Below, in pieces: positions 1 to 8,334 of a DNA stretch of 64,000 bases (position 1 is its first letter; each line of letters starts with the position of its first letter). A model generated the notes under the pieces. It had not been told where the DNA came from. It ran no database searches and saw nothing but the letters and a program-made list of their open reading frames with translations. Both the position numbers and the translations under genes were made by a program. Origin of the DNA: Gemmatimonadales bacterium. GTDB lineage: Bacteria; Gemmatimonadota; Gemmatimonadetes; Gemmatimonadales; GWC2-71-9. Where the stretch lies: the NCBI GenBank assembly GCA_036279355.1, contig DASUJH010000004.1, positions 53,373 through 117,372 on the forward strand, given 5' to 3'.

Positions 1-1
1 C

Positions 2-391
2 GCCGGCGGCCTCACGGCATGCGGCGGCGACGCCGCCGGCCCGACGCCCGAAGTGGCAGGAACCTATCACGCCACCCGATTTACCGTCTCGAGCGGCGGC
101 ACCGAGACCGACCTGCTCGCCAAAGGCGGCAGCCTCGTGCTCGAGCTTACCCAGGATGGGAGCGCGGTGGCCGGCACCGTGCGCGGGACGCTCGTTCTCC
201 CGGCCGAGGCGGGTGGCCCCGCCACCATCGACATGGCCGGCCGGTTCAGCATTGCGGCCACGACCGTCCGCTTCTTTCAGGATGCCGACACCTTCGTGCG
301 GTCGGTCGACTGGACCCTTGCCGGCAGTGATTTGAAGACGTCGCTCACCGCCGGCGAAGAGACACTTTTGGTCGTGCTCACGCGAGATTGA
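2..391 (+). CDS. 3' part of a small secreted lipoprotein gene, 5' end outside window
   Basis: The open frame runs in from the left edge and stops with TGA at 389-391. Its first visible residues include a lipobox-like L-T-A-C followed by Gly-rich residues. This suggests that the missing part is only a short signal peptide and that the mature protein is anchored at its Cys. The visible mature part is about 120 residues, rich in Thr, Gly and Val, with alternating beta-strand-like segments and no catalytic motif I recognise. An in-frame GTG at 53 could initiate, but that would discard the lipobox, so I treat the gene as 5' truncated by the window. Function unknown. Confidence 0.6.
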   Translation, partial: AGGLTACGGDAAGPTPEVAGTYHATRFTVSSGGTETDLLAKGGSLVLELTQDGSAVAGTVRGTLVLPAEAGGPATIDMAGRFSIAATTVRFFQDADTFVRSVDWTLAGSDLKTSLTAGEETLLVVLTRD

Positions 392-491
392 GCGAGGAAC
401 CGCGTCCTGCCGTAACACGCCGCGCCGCAAGGAGATGAATCCCAGCGGCGCGGTCCCGCCGCCCACCTCCCGTGACCCGCCTCACAGACAC

Positions 492-527
492 GTAAGTAGC
501 CTCGCGGCCATGCTGCGACCTACTTAC
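492..527. promoter_or_regulatory. Inverted repeat upstream of the glycan operon
   Basis: GTAAGTAG at 492-499 is perfectly complementary to CTACTTAC at 520-527. A second small stem, TCGC 502-505 with GCGA 515-518, lies inside the loop. It is AT-richer than its surroundings. It lies between the lipoprotein gene and the first epimerase gene, so it may be an operator or a terminator stem; no T-run follows it. The rest of the 392-618 gap shows no gene. Confidence 0.4.
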
Positions 528-596
528 CTGCCGTGCGCGCCGCGCCGGCAGCCGTTCCTGATTCACGCATTACAGTGAGCCCGTTCCGACGTTCCG

Positions 597-602
597 TATA
601 TC
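597..602 (+). promoter_or_regulatory. Possible -10 box for the glycan operon
   Basis: TATATC lies 16 bases before the ATG at 619, in an otherwise GC-rich stretch. No convincing -35 hexamer is found at the usual distance, so this is only a candidate. It would start the long co-directional operon that runs to 12550. Confidence 0.3.
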
Positions 603-618
603 CCCCAGCCACACACGC

Positions 619-1737
619 ATGAGCAGCCAGGTTCTCATCACCGGCGGTGCCGGGTTCATCGGGTCTCATCTGGCCGACGCGCTTCTCGCGGCGGGCCATC
701 GCGTGCGGGTGCTCGACAGCCTGATCCCGCAGGTGCACGGCCCCGATCGGCGGCGGCCGGCCTATCTCGATCGCGAGGTCGAGCTGCACGTGGGCGACGT
801 GCGTGACGCCGCCGCGGTCCGCCGGGCCCTCGCCGGAGTCGAGGCCGTCTTTCACTTTGCCGCGATGGTGGGCGTCGGCCAGAGCATGTACGAGATCGCG
901 CGCTACACCGAGGTGAACGGCGTCGGCACCGCCACGCTGCTCGAGGCGCTGGCGGAGCACCCGGTCGAGCGGCTGGTCGTCGCCTCCAGCATGAGCCTGT
1001 ACGGCGAGGGCCTCTACCGCCGCACCGACGGCGCGCTCGTGCCCGGCGGCGAGCGGTCGCTGGCGCAGTTGCGCGCCGGCGACTGGGAGCTGCGCGACGA
1101 GCACGGCTGCCCCCTCGCGCCGGTGCCGACGCCGGAATCGAAGCAGCCTGCGCTCGCCTCGGTGTACGCGCTGTCCAAGTTCGACCAGGAGCGACTCTGC
1201 CTCATGCTGGGCCGGGTGTACGGCGTGCCCACCGTCGCCCTCCGCTTCTTCAATGTGTACGGCTCCCGCCAGGCGCTCTCCAACCCCTACACCGGTGTGC
1301 TCGCGATCTTCGCCTCGCGGCTGCTCAATGGCAATCGTCCGTCGATCTTCGAGGACGGGCTTCAGCGCCGCGATTTCGTGAGCGTGCGCGACGTCACCCA
1401 GGCGTGCTTGCTGGCGCTTCGGCGCGCGGAGGCGGTGGATCAGGTGTTCAACGTCGGGAGCGGACATTCCTACACCGTGCGCGAGGTGGCCGCGCGCATC
1501 GCCCGCGCGCTGGGCCAGCCCGCCGTCGAGCCCGAGATCACCGGCACTGCCCGCGCCGGCGACATCCGGCACTGCTTTGCCGACATTTCGGCGGCGCGCG
1601 CGCGGCTCGGCTACGAGCCCGAGGTGAGGCTCGATGCCGGGCTGGTGGAATTGTCCGCCTGGCTCGAGGGTCAGGTGGCCGAGGACCGCGTGGCCGAGAT
1701 GCGCGCCGAGCTCACGGCGCGCGGGCTCACGGTATGA
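619..1737 (+). CDS. NAD-dependent sugar epimerase/dehydratase (extended SDR)
   Basis: A 372-residue extended short-chain dehydrogenase. It carries the nucleotide-binding GGAGFIG at residues 9-15 and a catalytic Y183-x3-K187 (YALSK), with a Ser-rich strand (VASSMSLYG) where the catalytic Ser/Thr sits. Families of this type epimerise or dehydrate NDP-hexoses in the cytoplasm. The substrate cannot be read from the sequence. It is the first gene of a coupled operon: its TGA overlaps the ATG of the next epimerase by four bases. An insertion of about 30 residues (near 135-165) precedes the YxxxK motif, which is longer than in GalE-type enzymes. Confidence 0.85.
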   Translation: MSSQVLITGGAGFIGSHLADALLAAGHRVRVLDSLIPQVHGPDRRRPAYLDREVELHVGDVRDAAAVRRALAGVEAVFHFAAMVGVGQSMYEIARYTEVNGVGTATLLEALAEHPVERLVVASSMSLYGEGLYRRTDGALVPGGERSLAQLRAGDWELRDEHGCPLAPVPTPESKQPALASVYALSKFDQERLCLMLGRVYGVPTVALRFFNVYGSRQALSNPYTGVLAIFASRLLNGNRPSIFEDGLQRRDFVSVRDVTQACLLALRRAEAVDQVFNVGSGHSYTVREVAARIARALGQPAVEPEITGTARAGDIRHCFADISAARARLGYEPEVRLDAGLVELSAWLEGQVAEDRVAEMRAELTARGLTV

Positions 1738-2927
1738 GCCGGGCCGCGCCCGGCCCCGTTCTCATCACCGGCGGCGCCGGCTTCATCGGCACCAATCTGT
1801 CGCACCGGCTGCTCGCCATGGGGCAGCCGGTCATCGTGTACGACAACCTTTCGCGCGCGGGCGTCGAGCGGAATCTCTGCTGGCTGCAGGTGACGCACCC
1901 CGGCCTGGTGGACGCGTGGGTGGCCGATGTGCGCGACGCCGAGAGCCTCGGCGCCGCCGTGGCGAAGGCCTCGGCCGTATTCCACTTCGCGGCGCAGGTG
2001 GCCGTGACGACGAGCCTCGATGGTCCCATCCACGACTTCGAGGTGAACGCGCGCGGCACGCTCAATCTGCTCGAGGCGATTCGGCGCGAGTCCACGCGGC
2101 CAGGGCGCACGCCGCCTCCGCTCGTCTTCACCTCGACCAACAAGGTGTACGGCGCGCTCGACGACGTGGCGCTCGAGCCCGGCGTCCGCCGCTACCGCCC
2201 CGCCGATCCCGAGCTCGGCACGCACGGCGTGAGCGAGGCGCGTCCGCTCGACTTCCACAGCCCGTACGGCTGCTCCAAGGGAGCGGCCGACCAGTACGTC
2301 CTCGACTACGCCCACACCTTCGGCCTGCCCGCGCTCGTGTTCCGCATGAGCTGCATCTACGGACCGCATCAGTTCGGCACCGAGGACCAGGGGTGGCTGG
2401 CGCACTTCCTCATCCGCGCGCTCGCCCGCGAGCCGATCACGCTGTACGGCGACGGCCGCCAGGTGCGCGACGTGCTGTTCGTCGAAGACCTGGTGGATGC
2501 GTTCCTCGCGGCCCGCGCGCGCGTGGATCGATTGGCGGGCACCGCGTTCAACATCGGCGGCGGGCCGGAGAACACGGTGAGTCTGCTCGAGCTGATCGAG
2601 ATGATCGGCGAGCTTACGGGCCGCACGCCGGAGGCGCACTTCGAGCCGTGGCGACCGGCGGACCAGCGCTACTACGTGTCGGATACGCGCCGCTTCGGCG
2701 AGGCGGCGGATTGGGCGCCGCGGGTCGACGTGTCCGAAGGACTGGAGCGGCTGCACGCGTGGCTCAAGGACGAGCGGATTGCCGGCCGCGGTGCGCTGGC
2801 CGGAGGCGAGGGGAACGGCGCTCGGGCGGCGGCCGACCAGCCGGCGGGAGCGCGCGCGAACGGGTCACGGCCGCGCCCGGCCGGCGCTGGTCGGCAGCAG
2901 GAGGCCGCGGAGTGGAGACAGCCGTGA
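1734..2927 (+). CDS. NAD-dependent epimerase, CDP-paratose/tyvelose epimerase-like
   Basis: A 397-residue extended SDR with GGAGFIG at residues 13-19 and Y178-x3-K182 (YGCSK). The region around the YGCSK motif and the downstream RMSCIYGP and GDGRQVRDVLFVEDL segments resemble CDP-paratose 2-epimerases, which invert C2 of a CDP-dideoxyhexose. This resemblance is from memory of the family and the substrate is not proven. The start is fixed by the ATGA overlap with the preceding gene. The last 60 residues are a low-complexity Gly/Ala/Arg tail that homologs probably lack. Confidence 0.8.
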   Translation: MSRAAPGPVLITGGAGFIGTNLSHRLLAMGQPVIVYDNLSRAGVERNLCWLQVTHPGLVDAWVADVRDAESLGAAVAKASAVFHFAAQVAVTTSLDGPIHDFEVNARGTLNLLEAIRRESTRPGRTPPPLVFTSTNKVYGALDDVALEPGVRRYRPADPELGTHGVSEARPLDFHSPYGCSKGAADQYVLDYAHTFGLPALVFRMSCIYGPHQFGTEDQGWLAHFLIRALAREPITLYGDGRQVRDVLFVEDLVDAFLAARARVDRLAGTAFNIGGGPENTVSLLELIEMIGELTGRTPEAHFEPWRPADQRYYVSDTRRFGEAADWAPRVDVSEGLERLHAWLKDERIAGRGALAGGEGNGARAAADQPAGARANGSRPRPAGAGRQQEAAEWRQP

Positions 2928-3856
2928 GTGCGGCGGTGCTCGAGGCGCCGGGCCGCGCGCGCACCGTCGAAGTGGCGCGGCCCGAGCCGGGCGCGGGTCA
3001 GGTGCGCGTACGTCTCGAGGGTTGCGGCATCTGCGGCTCGAATCTGCCGCTCTGGGAGGGGCGTCCGTGGTTCGAGTATCCGCGTGAGCCGGGCGCGCCG
3101 GGGCACGAGGGGTGGGGCGTGATCGACGCCGTGGGCGAGGAAGTCGATCGCTGGGCCACGGGCGACCGGGTGGCGTTCCTCTCGGACCACGCCTTTGCCG
3201 AGTACGACCTCGCCGCGGCCGACGCGCTGGCACGCATCCCCGAGCCGCTCGCCGGTCGCGCCTTTCCCGGCGAGGCGCTGGCCTGCGCGATGAACGTGTT
3301 CGCGCGCACGGGGATCGAGGCGGGGCAGCGCGTCGCAATCGTCGGCATCGGATTTCTCGGCGCGGTGCTGGTGCAGCTCGCGACCCGGGCCGGCGCGCGC
3401 GTGACCGCCGTCTCGCGGCGGCCATTCGCGCGCGACGTGGCGCGAGAGATGGGCGCGGCCGAGGCGGTGTCGCTCGAGCGCGCGGCGGACGCGTTCTCCG
3501 CCGGGCTGGCCGATTGCGCGATCGAGGTGACCGGCCAGCAGGCCCCGCTGGATCTCGCGGCCGAGCTGACCCGGGTCCGCGGCCGGCTCATCATTGCCGG
3601 CTATCACCAGGATGGCCCGCGCACCGTGAACATGCAGCTCTGGAACTGGCGCGGCCTCGACGTGGTGAACGCGCACGAGCGCGACCCGCGGGTGTATGTC
3701 GCCGGCATTCGCTCCGCGGCGGATGCGATTGCGTCGGGCGCGCTCGACCCCGAGCCGCTCTATACCCATCGCGTCCCGCTCGACGCGCTCGGCCGCGGGC
3801 TCGAGCTGCTGCGCGAGCGGCCCGACGGATTCCTGAAGGCGCTGGTGCTGACGTGA
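2924..3856 (+). CDS. Zinc-type medium-chain dehydrogenase/reductase
   Basis: A 310-residue MDR-superfamily oxidoreductase. The catalytic-zinc Cys lies in CGICGSN (C34 and C37), GHE is at residues 60-62, and the Rossmann loop GIGFLG is at 141-146. The usual structural-zinc lobe with four clustered Cys is absent, so the protein is shorter than the typical 340-350 residues. The family oxidises secondary alcohols of polyols and sugars with NAD(P). GTG 2924 overlaps the previous TGA (GTGA), and a GGAG sits 6-7 bases upstream. It probably supplies an oxidised sugar intermediate for the locus. Confidence 0.8.
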   Translation: MSAAVLEAPGRARTVEVARPEPGAGQVRVRLEGCGICGSNLPLWEGRPWFEYPREPGAPGHEGWGVIDAVGEEVDRWATGDRVAFLSDHAFAEYDLAAADALARIPEPLAGRAFPGEALACAMNVFARTGIEAGQRVAIVGIGFLGAVLVQLATRAGARVTAVSRRPFARDVAREMGAAEAVSLERAADAFSAGLADCAIEVTGQQAPLDLAAELTRVRGRLIIAGYHQDGPRTVNMQLWNWRGLDVVNAHERDPRVYVAGIRSAADAIASGALDPEPLYTHRVPLDALGRGLELLRERPDGFLKALVLT

Positions 3857-4926
3857 CCGCGCGGCCAATCCCGATGAACGAAATGCGCGGCGCCGCCGAG
3901 CCGGACCGCGCTCCGCGTGGCGCCCCCGTCCCGCGCCTCGGCTTCCTCGGCGTCGGCTGGATCGGCCGGCAGCGCATGGCGACGCTCGCCGCGAGCGGCG
4001 CCGGCCGGGTGTCCGCGATCGTCGATCCCTCTCCCGACCATCTCGCGGCCGCGCTCCGCGAGGCGCCCGGCGCGCGTGCGCTTGACTCGCTGGACGCGCT
4101 GCTCTCGACCGACCTGGACGGCATCGTCATCGCAACACCGAGCGCGCTGCACGCCGGCCAGGCGGAAATGGCGCTGGCGCGAGGCAAGGCCGTGTTCTGC
4201 CAGAAGCCGCTCGCGCGCACCGCAGCGGAAACCCGCCGGGTGATCGACGCCGCGCGCGCGGCCGACCGGCTGCTCGCGGTGGACCTCTCGTACCGGCACA
4301 CGGCCGCGATGCGCCACGTGAGCGCCGGTGTGCGCGCCGGTGAGATCGGACGAGTCTTCGCTGCCGAGCTGGTCTTTCACAATGCGTACGGCCCCGATCA
4401 GACCTGGTGCCACGACCCCGCGCTCGCCGGCGGCGGCTGTCTGATGGATCTCGGCGTGCACCTCGTCGACATGCTCTTCTCCACGCTCGAGGGCGCGCGC
4501 GTCGCGCACGTCGCGGCGCGACTCATCGCGGGCGGCGAGCCGCTCACCGATCGCGACCGCCAGGTGGAGGACTACGCCGAGGCACAGCTCACGCTCGAAG
4601 GCGGCGCGGTGGCGCGCCTCGCCTGCTCCTGGCGGCTCCCGCTGGGCCGCGGAGCCGAGATCGGCGCCACGTTCTACGGCACGCGCGGCGCGCTCGCCTT
4701 CCGCAACGTGGGCGGCTCGTTCTACGACTTTGCCGCCGAGCGATATGACACCGCCGCGCGCCGGCTCCTGGTCGAGCCGCCCGACGAATGGGGCGGGCGC
4801 GCGCTGGTCGAGTGGTCTCGCCGGCTCGCCGCCGGCGAGCGGTTCGATCCGGCGGTGGACGAGCTGGTCGACGTCGCCGCCGCGCTCGACGCCGTCTACT
4901 CGGCGGGCATCCGGCCATGCCGGTGA
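3853..4926 (+). CDS. Gfo/Idh/MocA family oxidoreductase
   Basis: A 357-residue NAD(P)-dependent sugar oxidoreductase. An N-terminal Rossmann loop, GVGWIG at about 33-38, is followed by the CQKP segment, where Gln replaces the usual Glu of EKP but Lys is kept. The GGGCLMDLGVHLVD segment carries the conserved Asp and His of the C-terminal domain. Such enzymes oxidise or reduce C2/C3 of sugars and inositols. GTG 3853 overlaps the preceding stop (GTGA). An ATG at 3874 is an alternative start, giving seven fewer residues. Co-directional and coupled with the dehydrogenase gene before it. Confidence 0.85.
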   Translation: MTARPIPMNEMRGAAEPDRAPRGAPVPRLGFLGVGWIGRQRMATLAASGAGRVSAIVDPSPDHLAAALREAPGARALDSLDALLSTDLDGIVIATPSALHAGQAEMALARGKAVFCQKPLARTAAETRRVIDAARAADRLLAVDLSYRHTAAMRHVSAGVRAGEIGRVFAAELVFHNAYGPDQTWCHDPALAGGGCLMDLGVHLVDMLFSTLEGARVAHVAARLIAGGEPLTDRDRQVEDYAEAQLTLEGGAVARLACSWRLPLGRGAEIGATFYGTRGALAFRNVGGSFYDFAAERYDTAARRLLVEPPDEWGGRALVEWSRRLAAGERFDPAVDELVDVAAALDAVYSAGIRPCR

Positions 4927-6152
4927 TGCTGCCCGTGGCCCGGCGCGTTCTCCTCACCGCCGATCCGATCGGCGGGGTCTGGACCTACGCCGTCGAGCTG
5001 GCGCGCGCGCTGAGCGGCGGCCTTGGCGGCGGAGCGCCGATGGAGGTGTGCGTCGCCGTGATGGGTGCGGCGCTCCGTCCCGATCAGCGGCGCGATCTGG
5101 CGGGCCTCCCGGGCGTGGAGGTGCGCGAGTGCCGCTACCGCCTCGAGTGGATGCCGGATGCCTGGGCGGACGTCGATGCCGCCGGCGACTGGCTCCTTTC
5201 TCTCGAGCGCGAGATCGCGCCCGACGTGATCCACCTGAACCAGTTCGCGCCCGGGGTCCTGCCCTGGCGCGCGCCCCGGCTCGTGGTCGCCCACTCGTGC
5301 GTGTGCTCCTGGTGGCGGGCCGTGCATGGCGTCGCGGCGCCGCCGGAGTGGGACGAATATCGGCTCCGCCTGGGCGCGGGGCTCGCAGGCGCGGACCTCG
5401 TCATCGCGCCGACCCGCGCGATGCTCGCTGCGCTCGAGCGCGAGCACGGCCCGCTCGCCGCGGCCGCGGCGATTCCCAACGCGCGCGCGGCGCGCACGCC
5501 GCCGCTCGCGCGCGGCGCGCGCGCGCAGAAGGAGGAGCTGATCCTCGCGGTGGGCCGGCTCTGGGATGAAGCGAAGAACGTCGGCATGCTGGCGCAGCTC
5601 GCGCCCGAGCTCGAATGGCCGGTCTATCTCGCGGGCGATACGCAGCATCCGAGCGGGCGCGCGGCCGGATCGGATGGCGCGGAGCGTGACGGCGCCGCGC
5701 CCGATCGCACCGGGGCCGGCCACGCCGGCAGCGCCGCCCGCTTTTTGGGCCGACTCGACGCGCCGGTGCTCGCGCGCTGGCTCCGCCGCGCCGCCATCTA
5801 CGCACTCCCCGCGCGTTACGAGCCGTTCGGCCTGTCCGTGCTCGAGGCGGCGCTCGCCGGCTGCGCGCTCGTGCTGGGCGACATCCCGAGCCAACGCGAG
5901 CTGTGGGATGGCGCCGCGCTCTTCGTGAAGCCGGATGACGCCGACACGCTCCGCGGCGTGCTGCGGACGCTCATGGTTCGCGGCGAGATGCGGCGCGCGC
6001 TGGCCGATGCGGCGCGCCGGCGGGCGCGCAGCTTTACGGTGGAGCGCTTCGCGATGGCGTATCGGGCGGCCTACGCGCGCGCCGCGGCACGGGCGTATCA
6101 GAGGCGCGGCGTTCCCGCGCCGCGCCCGGCGGAGGTCGCATGCGCGTCGTGA
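4917..6152 (+). CDS. Glycosyltransferase family 4 (GT-B fold)
   Basis: A 411-residue retaining glycosyltransferase. The N-terminus LLTADPIGGVWTYAVEL is the donor/acceptor loop typical of glycogen-synthase-like GT4 enzymes. The E-x7-E signature is in EPFGLSVLE near residues 303-311. It transfers a sugar from a nucleotide donor in the cytoplasm; donor and acceptor are unknown. ATG 4917 gives a 10-base overlap with the previous gene, and ATG 4926 (TGATG) is an equally good alternative. A low-complexity insertion lies near residues 245-270. It is followed by three CgeB-like transferase genes, which suggests stepwise assembly of one glycan. Confidence 0.82.
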   Translation: MPVMLPVARRVLLTADPIGGVWTYAVELARALSGGLGGGAPMEVCVAVMGAALRPDQRRDLAGLPGVEVRECRYRLEWMPDAWADVDAAGDWLLSLEREIAPDVIHLNQFAPGVLPWRAPRLVVAHSCVCSWWRAVHGVAAPPEWDEYRLRLGAGLAGADLVIAPTRAMLAALEREHGPLAAAAAIPNARAARTPPLARGARAQKEELILAVGRLWDEAKNVGMLAQLAPELEWPVYLAGDTQHPSGRAAGSDGAERDGAAPDRTGAGHAGSAARFLGRLDAPVLARWLRRAAIYALPARYEPFGLSVLEAALAGCALVLGDIPSQRELWDGAALFVKPDDADTLRGVLRTLMVRGEMRRALADAARRRARSFTVERFAMAYRAAYARAAARAYQRRGVPAPRPAEVACAS

Positions 6153-7252
6153 TCTTCTGCCACTCGCTCGTGTCCGACTGGAACCATGGCAACGCTCACT
6201 TCCTCCGCGGCGTCGTGCGCGAGCTGCTGGCGCGCGGCGTCGAGGTGCAGGTGTACGAGCCCCGGCACCCGTGGAGCGCGGAGAATCTGGTGAGCGATCA
6301 CGGCCGCCGCGCGCTCACCGCGTTTCATCGGGCATATCCCGGTCTCCGGAGCATTCGCTACGATCTGTCCGCGCTCGACCTCGATCGCGCACTCGACGGC
6401 GCCGACCTCGTGCTGGCGCACGAGTGGAACGAGCACGAGCTGATCCGGCGCCTGGGCGAGCACCGCGCCGCGCACGGCGGCTATCGGCTGCTTTTTCACG
6501 ACACCCACCATCGCTCCGTCACCGACGCCGATCAGATGGCCGCCTACCGCCTCGAGGCGTTCGACGGCATACTCGCCTTCGGGCGCGTGATCCGCGACCT
6601 CTATCTGGCCAATGGCTGGACCCGCCGCGCCTGGGTCTGGCACGAAGCAGCCGACACGCGGCGGTTCCGGCCGATGCCGCGCGTCGCGCCCGGCGGCGAC
6701 GTCGTCTGGATCGGCAACTGGGGGGACGGGGAGCGCACGGACGAGCTGCGCGAATTTCTCATCGAGCCGTCGCGCGCGCTTGGGCTCCGCACGACGGTGT
6801 ACGGCGTCCGCTACCCCCGTCCGGCGCGCGACGCGCTGGCCCGCGCGGGGATCGAGTATGCCGGGTGGCTGCCGAATTACGACGTGGCCCGCACGTTTGC
6901 CCGGTTCCGGGTGACGGTGCACGTGCCCCGGCGCCCCTACGCCAAGGCGCTGCCGGGGATTCCTACCATCCGCATGTTCGAGGCGCTCGCCTGCGGCATT
7001 CCGCTGGTTTCCGCGCCCTGGGATGATGCGGAAGACCTCTTCACGCCGGGCGAGGACTACCTCGTGGCGCGCGCCGGCAACGAGATGCGGGAGCAGCTCG
7101 GGCGGCTCCTGCTCGACCGGGAGCTCGCCGCGCGGATCGCCGGCAACGGCCTCCGCACCGTGCGCGCGCGGCATACCTGCGCCCACCGCGTGGACGAGCT
7201 GCTCCGGATCCACCGTGAGCTCGATGACGGCGCGCAGGAGGCCGCCGCGTGA
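6140..7252 (+). CDS. CgeB-like glycosyltransferase, paralog 1 of 4
   Basis: A 370-residue GT-B protein of the CgeB/DUF3880-like group. The N-terminal strand is followed by SDWNHGNAHFLRG, the loop shared with the other three paralogs here. The C-terminal part has PTIRMFEALACGIPLVSAPWDD, the family's donor-binding segment, and an L-F-x-P-G-E-D-Y loop. CgeB was named for a Bacillus spore-crust maturation protein; biochemical data for these bacterial relatives are scarce. The start overlaps the preceding GT4 gene by 13 bases, and the end couples through GTGA to the next paralog. A family-level transferase role is well supported; the sugar is unknown. Confidence 0.78.
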   Translation: MRVVIFCHSLVSDWNHGNAHFLRGVVRELLARGVEVQVYEPRHPWSAENLVSDHGRRALTAFHRAYPGLRSIRYDLSALDLDRALDGADLVLAHEWNEHELIRRLGEHRAAHGGYRLLFHDTHHRSVTDADQMAAYRLEAFDGILAFGRVIRDLYLANGWTRRAWVWHEAADTRRFRPMPRVAPGGDVVWIGNWGDGERTDELREFLIEPSRALGLRTTVYGVRYPRPARDALARAGIEYAGWLPNYDVARTFARFRVTVHVPRRPYAKALPGIPTIRMFEALACGIPLVSAPWDDAEDLFTPGEDYLVARAGNEMREQLGRLLLDRELAARIAGNGLRTVRARHTCAHRVDELLRIHRELDDGAQEAAA

Positions 7253-8334
7253 GCCCCGGCATGGACGTCGCCTTCTTCGGCTCGAGCCTCGTCTCGGCGT
7301 ACTGGAACGGCGCCGCGACCTACTACCGCGGCGTCGTGCGCGCGCTCGCGGCGCGCGGACATCGCGTCACCTTCTACGAGCCCGACGCATACGGCCGCCA
7401 GCAGCACCGCGACATCCCCGACCCCGACTGGGCGCGCGTCGTGGTGTACGACGGCGCGTCGGAGGACGCCGCACTTGCGGCGCTCGAGAGCGCCCGCGGC
7501 GCGGACCTCCTCGTGAAAGCCAGCGGGGTCGGCGTCTTCGACGAGCTGCTGGAGCGCGAGGTGCTCGCGCTGGCGGGGGCCGACACGCTGGTCGCCTTCT
7601 GGGACGTGGATGCGCCAGCGACGCTCGAGCGTCTCGAGCGCAATGCCGCCGATCCGTTCCACGCGCTCGTGCCCCGCTACGACCTCGTGCTCACCTACGG
7701 CGGCGGCGATCCGGTGGTGGCGGCCTATCGTGCGCTCGGCGCGCGCGAGTGCGTGCCGGTGTACAACGCGCTCGATCCCGAAACCCATCATCCCGTTCCG
7801 CCTGAGCCCCGCTTTGCCGCCGACCTCGCCTTTCTCGGCAACCGCCTGCCGGACCGCGAGGCGCGGGTCGACGAATTTTTCCTCGCGGCGGCCCGACGGC
7901 TCCCGGCGCGCCGATTCCTGCTCGGCGGGAACGGCTGGCAGGACAAGCCGCTGCCCGAGAACGTGCGCAACGCCGGCCACGTGTACACCCACGAGCACAA
8001 CGCCTTCAATTGCTCGCCGCGCGCGGTGCTCAACGTGAACCGCGCGAGCATGGCGCGCTACGGCTTCTCGCCGCCCACGCGGGTGTTCGAGGCGGCGGGC
8101 GCCGCCGCGTGCCTCCTGACCGACGCGTGGGAAGGTATCGAGTTGTTCCTCGAGCCCGGCGCCGAGGTGCTCGTGGTGCACGACGGCGCCGAGGTGGCCG
8201 AACGGCTCGAGGCGCTATCGCCAGCCGAGGCGCGCGCGCTGGGCAGCGCGGCGCGCGCCCGCGTCCTCGCCGAGCACACCTACGCCCACCGCGCCGCACA
8301 GGTCGAGGCGCTGCTCGGGAGCACGGTCCGATGA
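7249..8334 (+). CDS. CgeB-like glycosyltransferase, paralog 2 of 4
   Basis: A 361-residue GT-B protein similar in layout to its neighbours. The loop SAYWNGAATYYRG follows the first strand, and PTRVFEAAGAAACLLTDAWEG with an F-L-E-P-G-A-E loop lies near residues 280-305. It begins at GTG 7249, overlapping the previous TGA, with AGGAGG placed seven bases upstream. ATG 7261 is less likely because it lacks that spacing. It ends in ATGA with the next paralog. Probably a cytoplasmic glycosyltransferase acting on the same glycan as paralogs 1 and 3. Confidence 0.78.
   Translation: MSPGMDVAFFGSSLVSAYWNGAATYYRGVVRALAARGHRVTFYEPDAYGRQQHRDIPDPDWARVVVYDGASEDAALAALESARGADLLVKASGVGVFDELLEREVLALAGADTLVAFWDVDAPATLERLERNAADPFHALVPRYDLVLTYGGGDPVVAAYRALGARECVPVYNALDPETHHPVPPEPRFAADLAFLGNRLPDREARVDEFFLAAARRLPARRFLLGGNGWQDKPLPENVRNAGHVYTHEHNAFNCSPRAVLNVNRASMARYGFSPPTRVFEAAGAAACLLTDAWEGIELFLEPGAEVLVVHDGAEVAERLEALSPAEARALGSAARARVLAEHTYAHRAAQVEALLGSTVR

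Noticed and set aside
1404..1733. Upstream extension of the second epimerase by 110 codons
   Set aside because: The extra residues overlap the first epimerase gene and are Arg-rich without homology. The ATG at 1734 overlaps the previous stop and directly precedes the GGAGFIG fold.
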